Positions 17,177 through 25,536 of a stretch of 64,000 nt of DNA are shown one piece after another. The stretch covers positions 4,154,001-4,218,000 of the forward strand of contig NZ_JACCFL010000001.1 of the NCBI RefSeq assembly GCF_013410375.1, given 5' to 3'. Positions within the stretch are counted from its first letter, which is position 1, and the number at the start of each line of letters is the position of its first letter. The DNA comes from Leifsonia shinshuensis. Lineage in GTDB: Bacteria; Actinomycetota; Actinomycetes; Actinomycetales; Microbacteriaceae. Under the pieces are notes generated by a model that was not told the origin of the DNA, searched no databases, and saw only the letters and a program-made list of their open reading frames with translations. A program made the translations under genes and the position numbers.

Positions 17177-17605
17177 ATGTCCGCACCCGCCGCCGGTCCG
17201 ACCCCGTCCGAGACCCTGCGCCGCCGTTCCCGCGAGGCGCTCACCGCCCTGGCCGTCCAGTTCCTGCTCGGGATGGCGGCCAACCTCATCGGCGACCCGA
17301 AGGGCACCTTCGCCATCGTCGTCGACACGATCATCGTCATCCTGCACATCCTCGTCGCGATCGGCCTGGTCGCGGTCAGCATCCGGGTGCTCCTGGCCGC
17401 ACGGAAGGCCGGGCTCGGCCAGCGGCTGGCACTGTGGGGGCTCATCGTCATCGTGATCACGTTCCTCGCGGGCGTCGGCACGATGGCCACCGGCAGCGAG
17501 TGGGCGTCCTACCTGATGGCCGTCGGGTTCCTGGTCGCGGCCGCGCTGTACGGCGGGACGTTCTTCGCCTCCTACGAGCTCAAGGGCGGCGCGACGCGGG
17601 CGTAG
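17177..17605 (+). CDS. Four-helix membrane protein of unknown function
   Basis: A 142-residue protein with about four hydrophobic helices (residues roughly 22-40, 46-70, 82-102, 110-130). Start ATG 17177 is preceded by GAAGGAG at 5 nt. I do not recognise a named family; it resembles small actinobacterial membrane proteins annotated only as hypothetical. It lies 111 bp after the putative anti-sigma gene on the same strand, so it might be part of the same transcript or a target of the sigma factor, but nothing in the sequence proves that. Confidence 0.75.
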   Translation: MSAPAAGPTPSETLRRRSREALTALAVQFLLGMAANLIGDPKGTFAIVVDTIIVILHILVAIGLVAVSIRVLLAARKAGLGQRLALWGLIVIVITFLAGVGTMATGSEWASYLMAVGFLVAAALYGGTFFASYELKGGATRA

Positions 17606-17647
17606 CGGGCCGCACCGCGCATCCCGGGCGTGTCGTAGACTGGCGAG

Positions 17648-17722
17648 GTGGACCGGATCATCACGTCTCAGCCCGTCGGGCGTCTGGAGGTCGTCGGCGT
17701 CGTCAGCGCCGGCGTGAGATAG
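17648..17722 (+). CDS. Possible leaderless small ORF (24 aa)
   Basis: GTG 17648 opens a 24-codon frame (VDRIITSQPVGRLEVVGVVSAGVR) ending in TAG. TAGACT, a good -10 hexamer, lies 6 nt before the GTG, which would make the transcript leaderless, a common arrangement in actinobacteria. No ribosome-binding site is present. The frame is followed by 180 bp without a gene before the FBP-domain gene, so it could be a leader peptide for that gene. No hairpin attenuator is obvious. This is a weak call based on promoter spacing and codon-like composition. Confidence 0.3.
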   Translation: MDRIITSQPVGRLEVVGVVSAGVR

Positions 17723-17902
17723 CCCTGCCTCTCCTCCCGTGATCCCGCGCGCCCTCGTGCGCGCTTCCCTGCTCGTCCGCGCGCGCTCCGCTGCCGCGCG
17801 GCGACCCCTGCCCTTGTGCGGCGGCGTCGTCCCGAGCACCCTTCACGCCGGACCCGGCGCCGTCGGCGACCCGCGGTCCGCAGACAGACAGGACATCCCT
17901 CC

Positions 17903-18388
17903 ATGCTTCCCCTCAGCGAGCAGCAGCTCCGCTCCTCCTTCGTCAACGCCTCCCAGCGCGAGCGCAAGGAGCTCACCCTTCCCGACCTGGCCGCCGTGCG
18001 CTGGGACGACCTCGACTACCTCGGCTGGCGCGACCGCAGGAACCCGAACCTCGGGTACGTGATCGCGGAGGTCGGCGGCGAGCCCGTCGGCGTCCTGCTG
18101 CGGAAGGCCGACGGCGGCGTCCGCAGCCGGCCGCAGTGCTCGTGGTGCGAGGACGTGCACCTGCCCAACGAGGTCGTCTTCTTCATCGCCAAGCGCGCCG
18201 GGGCGGCCGGACGCAACGGCAACACGCTGGGCACGCTCGTCTGCGCCGGCTTCGAGTGCTCGGCCAACGTGCGCAAGCGCCCGCCGCTCGCCTACGTCGG
18301 GTTCGACGTGGAGGCGGCGCGGCTGCAGCGGATCGACGCGCTGCGCGAGCACGTCACGACGTTCGTGCGGCGGGTCGCCGCGGACTGA
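17903..18388 (+). CDS. FBP-domain zinc-finger protein
   Basis: A 161-residue protein of the FBP (EF-G-binding-like, treble-clef) family. Residues about 70-130 hold two Cys pairs ('RPQCSWCEDVHLPNEVVFFI' and 'TLVCAGFECSANVRKRPP') that should bind zinc. Related C-terminal domains occur in FusB/FusC fusidic-acid resistance proteins, which bind elongation factor G, but this stand-alone form is widespread in actinobacteria and is not shown to give resistance. ATG 17903 is the first sensible start; the frame upstream is low-complexity Arg-rich. Function is probably ribosome- or EF-G-related. Confidence 0.8.
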   Translation: MLPLSEQQLRSSFVNASQRERKELTLPDLAAVRWDDLDYLGWRDRRNPNLGYVIAEVGGEPVGVLLRKADGGVRSRPQCSWCEDVHLPNEVVFFIAKRAGAAGRNGNTLGTLVCAGFECSANVRKRPPLAYVGFDVEAARLQRIDALREHVTTFVRRVAAD

Positions 18389-18432
18389 CCGGCGGTCAGG
18401 CCGACCGGCGGCCACGGCCTCGCGGACGCGGG

Positions 18433-18546
18433 TCAGCGCTGCGGAAGCGCGATCGCCTCCGTGTTCGTGAGGCCGTCGGCCTCGGCGGCGATGCTGCCGT
18501 CCAGTTCGGGGAGGGTGCGCTCGATGTGGTCGCGGAGCGAGCTCAT
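18433..18546 (-). CDS. Small 37-aa protein of unknown function
   Basis: ATG 18546 opens a 37-codon frame, 'MSSLRDHIERTLPELDGSIA...', ending at TGA 18433. The composition is balanced and acidic rather than Arg/Pro-rich like typical antisense shadows, and AGGAAC lies about 9 nt upstream of the start. It fills an otherwise empty 264-bp gap between the FBP and DUF2277 genes. No family is recognised. I regard it as plausible but unproven. Confidence 0.4.
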   Translation of the reverse strand: MSSLRDHIERTLPELDGSIAAEADGLTNTEAIALPQR

Positions 18547-18652
18547 GGGGGTGGTTCCTATCGTGCTGTGGTGCGGGTGACCGTGAAATCCTCCGCCATC
18601 GAACCTGAGAAGACGCAGAGCATCGCCGCGCGGATGGCGGTATCGTCACGGC

Positions 18653-18949
18653 ATGTGCCGGAACATCCGCTGCCTCCACAACTTCGAACCGCCGACGACC
18701 GACGATGAGGTGCGGGAGGCCGCACTCCAGTTCGTCCGCAAGGTCAGCGGGTCGACACGCCCCTCCCGCGCGAACGCCGCCGCGTTCGACCAGGCGATCG
18801 ACGAGATCGCCGAGGCCACCAGGCGGATGCTCGATCAGCTGGTCACGAACGCCCCGCCCAAGAACCGCGAAGCCGAGGCGGTCAAGGGCCGGCAGCGGCA
18901 CGAGAAGCGGATGGAGCGCGAGGTGCGGATCCGGACGGCGGTCGGCTGA
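18653..18949 (+). CDS. DUF2277 family protein
   Basis: A 98-residue conserved actinobacterial protein. The start 'MCRNIRCLHNFEPPTTDDEV' and the continuation 'REAALQFVRKVSGSTRPS' are the DUF2277 signature, and the C-terminus is rich in Arg, Glu and Lys. No biochemical function is known to me. TATCGT lies 6 nt before the ATG and there is no ribosome-binding site, so the mRNA is probably leaderless. Only 7 bp separate its stop from that of the convergent membrane-protein gene. Confidence 0.88.
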   Translation: MCRNIRCLHNFEPPTTDDEVREAALQFVRKVSGSTRPSRANAAAFDQAIDEIAEATRRMLDQLVTNAPPKNREAEAVKGRQRHEKRMEREVRIRTAVG

Positions 18950-18956
18950 CCGGGGG

Positions 18957-20174
18957 TCAGTCGCTCCAGTCGTCGAGCGCGAAGCGCCCGGCCTGCGCGA
19001 ACATGATGAGCGCGCTGAGGACGAGCACGACCCAGAACACCCACCGCCATCGCCGGGTTCGCAGGGTCAGCGCCACCAGGATCGTCAGCGGGAACAGCGT
19101 CGTGCTCTCGCGCGCCATCGACGTGTACGCATAGCTCGTCGCCATCGACACCGTGGACAGGCCGATGTAGACCGCCTCCGCCCACCAGCGCAGCCGGATG
19201 AACATCACGATCGCGATGAGGTAGAGCACGACGAAGACGATGTCCGCCCACGCCTGGATGTGCCCGGCACGGACCGTCGCGGGCGAGGTGGCGTACTCGA
19301 GGCTGCGCGCGAACGTCTCCCACGGCCAGCGGGTCGACCGGTGCCAGCCGGCCTCCTCGACGTCGAACCAGGCGCGGATGTTGCCGGTGCGATGCCAGAG
19401 CCAGAGCAGGTACGAGGTCAGGCCGACGGCGCTGATCGCCCCGAACCCGATCGCCCGGGTGAGCCAGGGCAGCCCCTCCCGGTGCCGTTGGACGGCGAAC
19501 AGCACGATGAGCGCCGGCACCAGGAAGACGGTCTCGATCCGGATGGTCCCGGCGAAACAGGCGAGGAGGCCGGCGATGACCCAGCGCTCGTTCCGCATCG
19601 CCAGCCACGCCCCGATCGCGGGCACGAGGTACAGCGCCTCCGGGTACGGCGCGACCAGGAACAGCGCGTACGGCCCGGCGAGCAGCAGCGCGACGGAGCC
19701 GAACGCGACCCGGCGCCCGTACTGGGGCTCGACCAGGAACCACAGCAGGCAGGCGGCGACCAGGGCGGCGACCGCGGTGACCGTCCAGAGCGCCACATCG
19801 ATCTGCACCGCGGTCGGCGACACCGTGACGAACAGCGCCTCCGCGAGGAAGCGCGACACGAACGGATAGCCGGGGAGGAAGGCGTGCGCGAACGGACCTG
19901 CCCCCTCCGAGAAGTATCCGAACTGCGCGACGTTCCGGTAGTTCGCCGCGTCCCAGTGGACGAGGAGCGTGAAGAACGACCAGGGCTGCGCGAGGAGCTG
20001 CGGCGTGTGGATCGCTACGGCGAGCGCCGCGGCAAGCTGGGCGCCGATATGGGTGACGGCCCAGATGCTCGCGGCGACGAGGACGCCCCGGATGAGGCGG
20101 CGTTTCCGGGTGTCGTCAGCCGTGACGACGGAGGGTGCGACGACCGTCGTCGTGGCGGGCTCGGTCGTCGTCAT
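18957..20174 (-). CDS. PIG-V-like GT-C mannosyltransferase membrane protein
   Basis: A 405-residue polytopic protein with about ten membrane helices. After the first helix the extracytoplasmic loop 'LLVHWDAANYRNVAQFGYFS' carries the acidic D-A motif of GT-C glycosyltransferases, and 'HAFLPGYPFVSRF' matches the FxPxYP signature of PIG-V-like mannosyltransferases, which use polyprenyl-phosphate-mannose on the outer face of the membrane. In actinobacteria such proteins probably glycosylate lipids or proteins. It is a single gene convergent with DUF2277. The acceptor is unknown. Confidence 0.8.
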   Translation of the reverse strand: MTTTEPATTTVVAPSVVTADDTRKRRLIRGVLVAASIWAVTHIGAQLAAALAVAIHTPQLLAQPWSFFTLLVHWDAANYRNVAQFGYFSEGAGPFAHAFLPGYPFVSRFLAEALFVTVSPTAVQIDVALWTVTAVAALVAACLLWFLVEPQYGRRVAFGSVALLLAGPYALFLVAPYPEALYLVPAIGAWLAMRNERWVIAGLLACFAGTIRIETVFLVPALIVLFAVQRHREGLPWLTRAIGFGAISAVGLTSYLLWLWHRTGNIRAWFDVEEAGWHRSTRWPWETFARSLEYATSPATVRAGHIQAWADIVFVVLYLIAIVMFIRLRWWAEAVYIGLSTVSMATSYAYTSMARESTTLFPLTILVALTLRTRRWRWVFWVVLVLSALIMFAQAGRFALDDWSD

Positions 20175-20235
20175 AGAGGTCGATTCTATGGGTCGACGAG
20201 GGGGGCCGACGCGGCGACGGCCGCGCCGCCCGCGC

Positions 20236-20850
20236 TCACTCGCTCGGGCCGGCCCATCCTGTCACCGTTCGCGCGTAGCCGAGGATGAGCTCCTGGCAGC
20301 GTTCGACCGGCGTGGAGCGGTTGCCGTTGATGATGTGCATGCCGTAGGAGTCCTCGAGCGCGACGAGGTTCTGCGCGACATCGAGCGCGGGCGCGGTGAG
20401 CGCGAAATGGCCCTGCCCGGTGCCGAGCTGGAGGACGGAGAAGTAGAGCGCGACCTGACGGTCGAACAGCGCCTGCGTGAGCAGCGAGTGGGCCGGGTCC
20501 TCCCGCGCCCGGCCGTAGAGGTCGATCTCGTACATCGCGACGACCACCGCGTCGTCCGCCGACTCGGGGAGCCCCGAACGGATCATCCGCACGAGCTGAT
20601 CGCGTGCGTCGGTCTCCTCGGTGACGGCGGCCATCCGCTTGGCGAAGAACCGCTCGCAGGCCCAGGTGTGCACGTCGTAGATCAGCCGGTCGATGTCGGT
20701 GAAGTGGTAGTGGATCGTCCCGGTCGAGACGCCGGCGCGGCGCGCGACGTCCTGGATGCGCATGTTGACGATCCCGCGATCGCGGATGACCTCCATCGCC
20801 GCGTCGACCAGCTGCGACTGTCGATCGAGTGTGCCGCCCGCCTTCGCCAT
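20236..20850 (-). CDS. TetR-family transcriptional regulator
   Basis: A 204-residue TetR-type repressor. The N-terminal HTH ('MRIQDVARRAGVSTGTIHYHFTDIDRLIYDV') is canonical, and the C-terminal ligand domain is not assignable. It diverges from the APC permease/P1 peptidase operon across 171 bp that contain inverted repeats of TTGACT, the likely binding sites. It probably represses the operon until a peptide, amino acid or amide substrate is present (inference). Confidence 0.9.
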   Translation of the reverse strand: MAKAGGTLDRQSQLVDAAMEVIRDRGIVNMRIQDVARRAGVSTGTIHYHFTDIDRLIYDVHTWACERFFAKRMAAVTEETDARDQLVRMIRSGLPESADDAVVVAMYEIDLYGRAREDPAHSLLTQALFDRQVALYFSVLQLGTGQGHFALTAPALDVAQNLVALEDSYGMHIINGNRSTPVERCQELILGYARTVTGWAGPSE

Positions 20851-20888
20851 GACCTCACTCTAACGGACGGCGGTCGGACCAGGCCACA

Positions 20889-20970
20889 TTGACTTGCAAA
20901 TCAAATCTGCAGCTACATGTCATGAATTGCTTGACTTAAGCTCGCTCCTACTGATTGACTCACCAGTCAA
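20889..20970. promoter_or_regulatory. Inverted repeats at the TetR/permease divergent promoter
   Basis: TTGACTCACCAGTCAA (20955-20970) is a perfect 6-bp inverted repeat with 4-bp spacer. TTGACTTGCAAATCAA (20889-20904) is a second near-palindrome (14 of 16 bases symmetric). A further TTGACT half-site lies at 20931-20936. They share the TTGACT half and flank the promoter region between the TetR gene and the permease, so they are the likely TetR operators. Confidence 0.7.
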
Positions 20971-21021
20971 ATCGGCTGGGCTCACCGACGAGCCCAACCC
21001 TCCGCGAGAAGGAGGAAGTGC

Positions 21022-22482
21022 ATGAGTGACGACTGGAATCGCGACATGGGGCTGGCTGCTCAGGTCGCCGGCGCGAAGGCGCAGCCCGCCGACGGAGAGG
21101 CCGCGAAGTACGCGCAGGACCTCTCCCGTTCGCTGACGTTCCGCGAGAACGTCCTGATCACGCTGTCGGCGGTCACCCCCGCGTCGAGCGTGTTCATCAT
21201 CATGCCGTCGGTGATCAACGGCATCGGCGGGGCCTCGGCGATCGCGTTCGGCGTCGCCGCGATCGTCGGCGTGCTCGTGGCCTACTGCTACGCGGAGCTG
21301 TCCAGCGCGTTCCCGATCACCGGAGGCGAGTACGCGTTCGTCGCCCGGGTGCTCGGCAAACCGGCCGGGTTCGCGCTGTTCGGGCTGACCCTGGTCGGCG
21401 GGATCCTGATCCTGGGCGTCATCGCCTCGGGAGCCGGCACGTACCTCGGTGTCCTGTCGTCCAGTCTCAACGCGAACTGGGTGGGCATCGCCGTCATCGT
21501 GGTCACAGCGATCGTGGCCTGCTTCGGCATCAAAGCGAACGCGTGGGTCACCGGCGTCTTCCTGCTCATCGAGGTGGCCGCGCTCGTGGTGCTCGCGCTG
21601 CTGGGCTTCGTCAACGTCACCCAGCCGGTGTCCGTGCTGTGGCAGGCGACCACCGCCGGACCCGGCGGCGTGCTCGTCGGCGCCTCGGCCGGACTCGTGG
21701 TGTCGTTCACCGCGACGGCGCTGTTCGCCTACAACGGCTACGGCACCGCCGTGTACTACGCCGAGGAGACCAAGCAGGCCCGGTCGACGATCGGCCGCGC
21801 CATCCTCTGGTCGCTCGGGATCACGGTCGCCGCCGAGTTCATCCCGCTCGTCGCCGTCCTCCTCGGCACCCCGAGCCTGGAGAAGCTCGTCGCCGCGGCG
21901 GACCCGATGACGTACTTCCTGGACGCGCGCGGAGGCACCGTGCTGAACACCGTCGTCAGCCTGGGCATCGCGATCGCGATCATCAACGCCGTGCTCGCGA
22001 TCGTCCTGCAGATGGGCCGGCTCCTCTACTCGTCGGCGCGGGACCGCACCTGGCCGGACTGGCTCAACCGCCCGCTCGCGCACGTGCACCCGCGCCTCCA
22101 CACGCCCATCGCCGCGACCCTGGTCGTCGGCGCGATCGGTGCGCTGTGCCTGTGGCTGATCCCCTTCGACGTCCTGCTCATCATCACCGGGGCCAACCTG
22201 CTTGTCACCTACCTGCTCGTCGGCGTGGCCGCGTTCGCCGGCCGGATCAACCGCACCACCGCGCGCGCCGAGTACCGGATGCCGCTCTGGCCCGTCGTGC
22301 CCGTCGTCATGGTGCTCGCGACCATCGTCATCATCTACGAGAACCTGGTCGCCGACTGGGTGCCCGTCGCGGTCACCGCTGCGCTCTTCGCGATCGGCTT
22401 CCCCTACTACTTCCTTTATCTGAAGCCGCGGTCGCACGACCGCTGGACCCTTCCCGAGCCGGCCGACGAGGAGCAGCGATGA
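21022..22482 (+). CDS. APC-superfamily amino acid permease
   Basis: A 486-residue transporter with about 12 membrane helices. 'LSAVTPASSVFIIMPSVING' near residue 55 and 'CYAELSSAFPITGGEYAFVA' (residues about 90-110) are APC-family signatures. A hydrophilic 40-residue N-terminus precedes the first helix. GAAGGAGGAAG lies upstream of the ATG. It overlaps the following peptidase gene by 4 bp (ATGA), so the pair probably imports a small amide or peptide-like compound and hydrolyses it. Control by the divergent TetR is likely. Confidence 0.9.
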   Translation: MSDDWNRDMGLAAQVAGAKAQPADGEAAKYAQDLSRSLTFRENVLITLSAVTPASSVFIIMPSVINGIGGASAIAFGVAAIVGVLVAYCYAELSSAFPITGGEYAFVARVLGKPAGFALFGLTLVGGILILGVIASGAGTYLGVLSSSLNANWVGIAVIVVTAIVACFGIKANAWVTGVFLLIEVAALVVLALLGFVNVTQPVSVLWQATTAGPGGVLVGASAGLVVSFTATALFAYNGYGTAVYYAEETKQARSTIGRAILWSLGITVAAEFIPLVAVLLGTPSLEKLVAAADPMTYFLDARGGTVLNTVVSLGIAIAIINAVLAIVLQMGRLLYSSARDRTWPDWLNRPLAHVHPRLHTPIAATLVVGAIGALCLWLIPFDVLLIITGANLLVTYLLVGVAAFAGRINRTTARAEYRMPLWPVVPVVMVLATIVIIYENLVADWVPVAVTAALFAIGFPYYFLYLKPRSHDRWTLPEPADEEQR

Positions 22483-23600
22483 CCGCACCCGCAGAGACCA
22501 GGGCGCGCGACCTGGGCGTCCCCTTCGACGGGGAGCCCGGCGCGTGGAACGCCATCACCGACGTCCCCGGCCTGGAGGTGGGCTTCGCGACCATCGTCGA
22601 GGACGAGCCCGTCGTCGCGCGGACGGGAGTCACCGCGATCCTTCCTCGCGGCCGCGCCGCAGCAGGCTCGCCGTGCGCGGCCGGCGTCGCCGTGCTCAAC
22701 GGCAACGGGGAGCTCACCGGACGCAGCTGGATCGAGGAGGCCGGCCAGTTCCAGACCCCGGTCGCCATCACGAACTCCCACGCCGTCGGAGCGGTGCATC
22801 GCGGGATCGACGCGTGGCTGGCCGAGCACGACCCGCTCACGGCCGCCCAGTGGATGCTGCCCGTCGTCGGCGAGACCTGGGACGGCTACCTGAACTCGAT
22901 CAACGCCGACACGGTCCGCCCCGAGCACGCCGCCGCGGCGCTCGACGCCGCCCGCAGCGGCCCGGTCGCCGAGGGCGATGTCGGAGGCGGGACGGGAATG
23001 AACTGCTACGGCTTCAAAGGCGGCACAGGGACCGCTTCGCGCATCGTCCGCTCCGGCGCGAACGCCTGGACGGTGGGCGTGCTCCTGCAGGCGAACTTCG
23101 GTTCGCGCAACGAGCTCCGCGTCGCCGGGCGGCCCCTGGGTTCCCGGTCGCTGGCGCCCAACCCGATGGAGACCACCGACTGGTTCGAACGGGACACCGG
23201 AGCCGCGGTCCGCGCCACGGCGGGCGCCGGCAGCGTCATCGTGGTCGTCGCCACCGACGCCCCGCTGCTTCCCGGCCAGTGCGAGGCGCTGGCGCGCCGG
23301 GTCCCGCTCGGCCTGGCGCGGACCGGGACCACCGGCAGCCACTTCTCCGGCGACATCTTCCTCGCCTTCTCGACCGCGAACGAGGGCGCCCTCGGGTCAC
23401 GGATGACCGGCGGCGAGATCGCCGTCGAGCGCCTCGAGCACATCGCCTGGGGAGGCATCGACCCGTTCTACGCCGCGGTGGTCGAGGCGACGGAGGAGGC
23501 AGTGCTCAATGCCCTCGTCGCGGCCAGGGACACGGTCGGGCGCGACGGGCACGCCAGCTACGCCCTCCCGCACGAGGAGGTCCGCCGGGCCTTCGCCTGA
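22479..23600 (+). CDS. P1-family aminopeptidase (DmpA/BapA-like)
   Basis: A 373-residue N-terminal-nucleophile hydrolase of MEROPS family P1, which removes N-terminal residues (DmpA: D- and L-amino acids; BapA: beta-amino acids). The precursor self-cleaves before a Ser. Here 'GAGSVIVVVATDAPLLPGQC' places Gly251-Ser252 exactly where DmpA has Gly249-Ser250. 'GDVGGGTGMNCYGFKGGTGTA' (about 168-188) supplies the conserved Asn and Gly-rich loop. There is no signal peptide, so it is cytosolic. It is the second gene of the permease-peptidase operon. Whether it prefers D-, L- or beta-residues cannot be read. Confidence 0.9.
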   Translation: MTAPAETRARDLGVPFDGEPGAWNAITDVPGLEVGFATIVEDEPVVARTGVTAILPRGRAAAGSPCAAGVAVLNGNGELTGRSWIEEAGQFQTPVAITNSHAVGAVHRGIDAWLAEHDPLTAAQWMLPVVGETWDGYLNSINADTVRPEHAAAALDAARSGPVAEGDVGGGTGMNCYGFKGGTGTASRIVRSGANAWTVGVLLQANFGSRNELRVAGRPLGSRSLAPNPMETTDWFERDTGAAVRATAGAGSVIVVVATDAPLLPGQCEALARRVPLGLARTGTTGSHFSGDIFLAFSTANEGALGSRMTGGEIAVERLEHIAWGGIDPFYAAVVEATEEAVLNALVAARDTVGRDGHASYALPHEEVRRAFA

Positions 23601-23628
23601 CGGACGTCGCCGGAGTCACGCGACCGGA

Positions 23629-24597
23629 TCAGCGCGCCGCGGAGCCCGCCCGGGCGAGGATGCGCTCGAGCAGCCGCGGCGCCAGCGGCTCGGCCACCTC
23701 GAGGACGACCCGCACGGTCGCGCCCTCCCAGTCGACCGGGCCGAGGCGCTGGCCGCGGAGGTCGCAGACGGTCTGGCCGCGGCCGGGCCCGTCGGTGGTG
23801 TCCACGACGACGGGCACCGCCGGCGCGACGGTGGCGACCGCGTCGCCGACCGCGATGGCCGCGGCCAAGGGGTCGTGCAGGGCCGAGCTGCGCCGGCCGT
23901 AGACGTCGACGTAGAAGTCGAAGTAGTGGTCCAGCATGCCGCCCACGGCCACCGCGAGCGGGTCGCCGGAAGCGACCAGCGCGTCCCTGTGCTCCTCCTC
24001 GAAGGTGTGCTCCATCGTCGCGTCGAGCGGGACGAGCACGACCGGCCATCCGGCGGCGAGGTGGAGGGCGGCGGCCTCCGGGTCGTTGTGGATGTTGGCC
24101 TCGGCGACGGGCGTGATGTTGCCCGGCGCCAGGGCAGCCCCGCCCATCGTCGTGACGGCCGCGATGCGCTCGGGCAGCGAGGGGTCCCGCTGGAGGGCGA
24201 TCGCGAGGTTGGTGAGCGGCCCGACCGTCAGCACCTCCAGCTCTCCCGCGAACTCGTGGGAGAGGCGGAGGAGCAGGTCCGCGGCGTCCCCGGCGACCGG
24301 CCGGACGTCGGTCGGCGGGAGTTCCACGCCGCCCAGGCCGTTGTCGCCGTGCACGTGCGGGGCCCCGCCGTGGAACGGGTGCGCGAGGTGGTCGTGCGCG
24401 CCGACGGCGACCCGGATGTCCGTGCGCCCGGCGAGCGCGAGCAGCCCGATCGTGTTCTCGGCGGCCGTGGCCGAGCTGACGTTGCCGCTGACCGTGCCGA
24501 TGCCGACCAGCTCGACCTCCGGGGAGGACAGCAGGTAGGCGAGGGCGACCGAGTCGTCGATCCCGGTGTCGCAGTCGAAGTAGAGGGGGCGGGGCAT
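23629..24597 (-). CDS. Inosine-uridine preferring nucleoside hydrolase
   Basis: A 322-residue nucleoside N-ribohydrolase, cleaving ribonucleosides to ribose and base. The N-terminal 'DCDTGIDDSVALAYLLSS' is the calcium-binding DxDxxxDD motif; 'TVGPLTNLA', 'TMGG' and 'ANIHNDPEAA' are further family blocks. ATG 24597 has AGGAAAGGAA upstream. It diverges from a ribokinase gene 98 bp away, which would phosphorylate the released ribose, so the two form a nucleoside-salvage pair. Confidence 0.92.
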   Translation of the reverse strand: MPRPLYFDCDTGIDDSVALAYLLSSPEVELVGIGTVSGNVSSATAAENTIGLLALAGRTDIRVAVGAHDHLAHPFHGGAPHVHGDNGLGGVELPPTDVRPVAGDAADLLLRLSHEFAGELEVLTVGPLTNLAIALQRDPSLPERIAAVTTMGGAALAPGNITPVAEANIHNDPEAAALHLAAGWPVVLVPLDATMEHTFEEEHRDALVASGDPLAVAVGGMLDHYFDFYVDVYGRRSSALHDPLAAAIAVGDAVATVAPAVPVVVDTTDGPGRGQTVCDLRGQRLGPVDWEGATVRVVLEVAEPLAPRLLERILARAGSAAR

Positions 24598-24695
24598 GGT
24601 GGTTCCTTTCCTGGGGTGCGCGTCAGGGCGGCGCGGCGGGAGGGGCGCGGTACGATGTTCCACCTCGTCGACCCCATCCTCGCCCAAGGACTCCC

Positions 24696-25532
24696 ATGCC
24701 CCTCGACATCGACCTCATCGTGGTCGGCAGCGTCAACGCCGACCTGACCGCCGTCACCGAGCGGCTCCCGGGCCCCGGCGAGACCGTCGGCGGCGGCCGG
24801 CTCCGCCGCGACCCGGGCGGCAAGGGCGCCAACCAGGCGGCGGCCGCCGCACGGCTCGGCGCTCGCGTGCGCATGGTCGGAGCAGTGGGCGACGACGCCG
24901 ACGGCGAGCGGATGCGCGCGGCGCTGACCGAGGCGGGCGTCGACGTCGCGGCCGTCCGGACGGTGGCCGAGCCGACCGGGACGGCGCTCATCGTGGTGGA
25001 CGCCGACGGCGAGAACCAGATCGCCGTGTGCGAGGGCGCCAACGCGCTCGTCGGCGTGGAGGGCGTCGAGTTCGGTCCCGGCGACGCCGTCCTCGCCCAG
25101 CTGGAGATCCCGATGCCGGTGATCGTCGCCCTGGCGGAGCGGGTGCAGGGCTACTTCGCGCTCAACGCGGCCCCGGCGATCCCGCTGCCGGACGCCGTGC
25201 TGCGACGTGCGGACCTCGTCATCGTGAACGAGAGCGAGTACGCGCTGCTGCCGCAGCTCGCGGAGGGGCGCCTGGTCGCGGTGACCTACGGCTCGCAGGG
25301 CGCCGCCCTGCTCGCCCGCGGCGAGCGGGTGGCGTACGCCCCGGCGGTGAGGACGCGGGTGGTCAACTCGGTCGGGGCGGGCGACGCGTTCTGCGCCGCG
25401 CTCGTCCTCGCGCTGCGCTCCGGCCAGGCTCCCGAGCAGGCGCTCGCGACCGCGTGCGCGGTCGGAGCCGCCGCGGTGGCGGATCCGAGCTCGCAGCCGG
25501 CGTTCGGCGAACTGGCCGCCTACTCCGGCTGA
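24696..25532 (+). CDS. rbsK: Ribokinase
   Basis: A 278-residue PfkB-family kinase making ribose 5-phosphate. 'GSVNADLTAV' and 'PGGKGANQAAAAARLGARV' are ribokinase signatures, and 'NSVGAGDAFCAALVLAL' carries the catalytic Asp. It is somewhat shorter than the usual ~305 residues but has all motifs. AAGGA lies 5 nt before the ATG and TACGAT at 24651-24656 is a possible -10. It diverges from nucleoside hydrolase, which supplies ribose. Confidence 0.9.
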   Translation: MPLDIDLIVVGSVNADLTAVTERLPGPGETVGGGRLRRDPGGKGANQAAAAARLGARVRMVGAVGDDADGERMRAALTEAGVDVAAVRTVAEPTGTALIVVDADGENQIAVCEGANALVGVEGVEFGPGDAVLAQLEIPMPVIVALAERVQGYFALNAAPAIPLPDAVLRRADLVIVNESEYALLPQLAEGRLVAVTYGSQGAALLARGERVAYAPAVRTRVVNSVGAGDAFCAALVLALRSGQAPEQALATACAVGAAAVADPSSQPAFGELAAYSG

Positions 25533-25536
25533 GCGC

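Noticed and set aside
17903..18388. Fusidic-acid resistance gene (FusB-like)
   Set aside because: Only the zinc-finger part resembles FusB; stand-alone FBP proteins are widespread and not known to confer resistance.
18946..18960. CTGACC-GGG-GGTCAG as a terminator between DUF2277 and the PIG-V-like gene
   Set aside because: The stem is only 6 bp with a 3-nt loop and overlaps the stop codons; too weak to claim.
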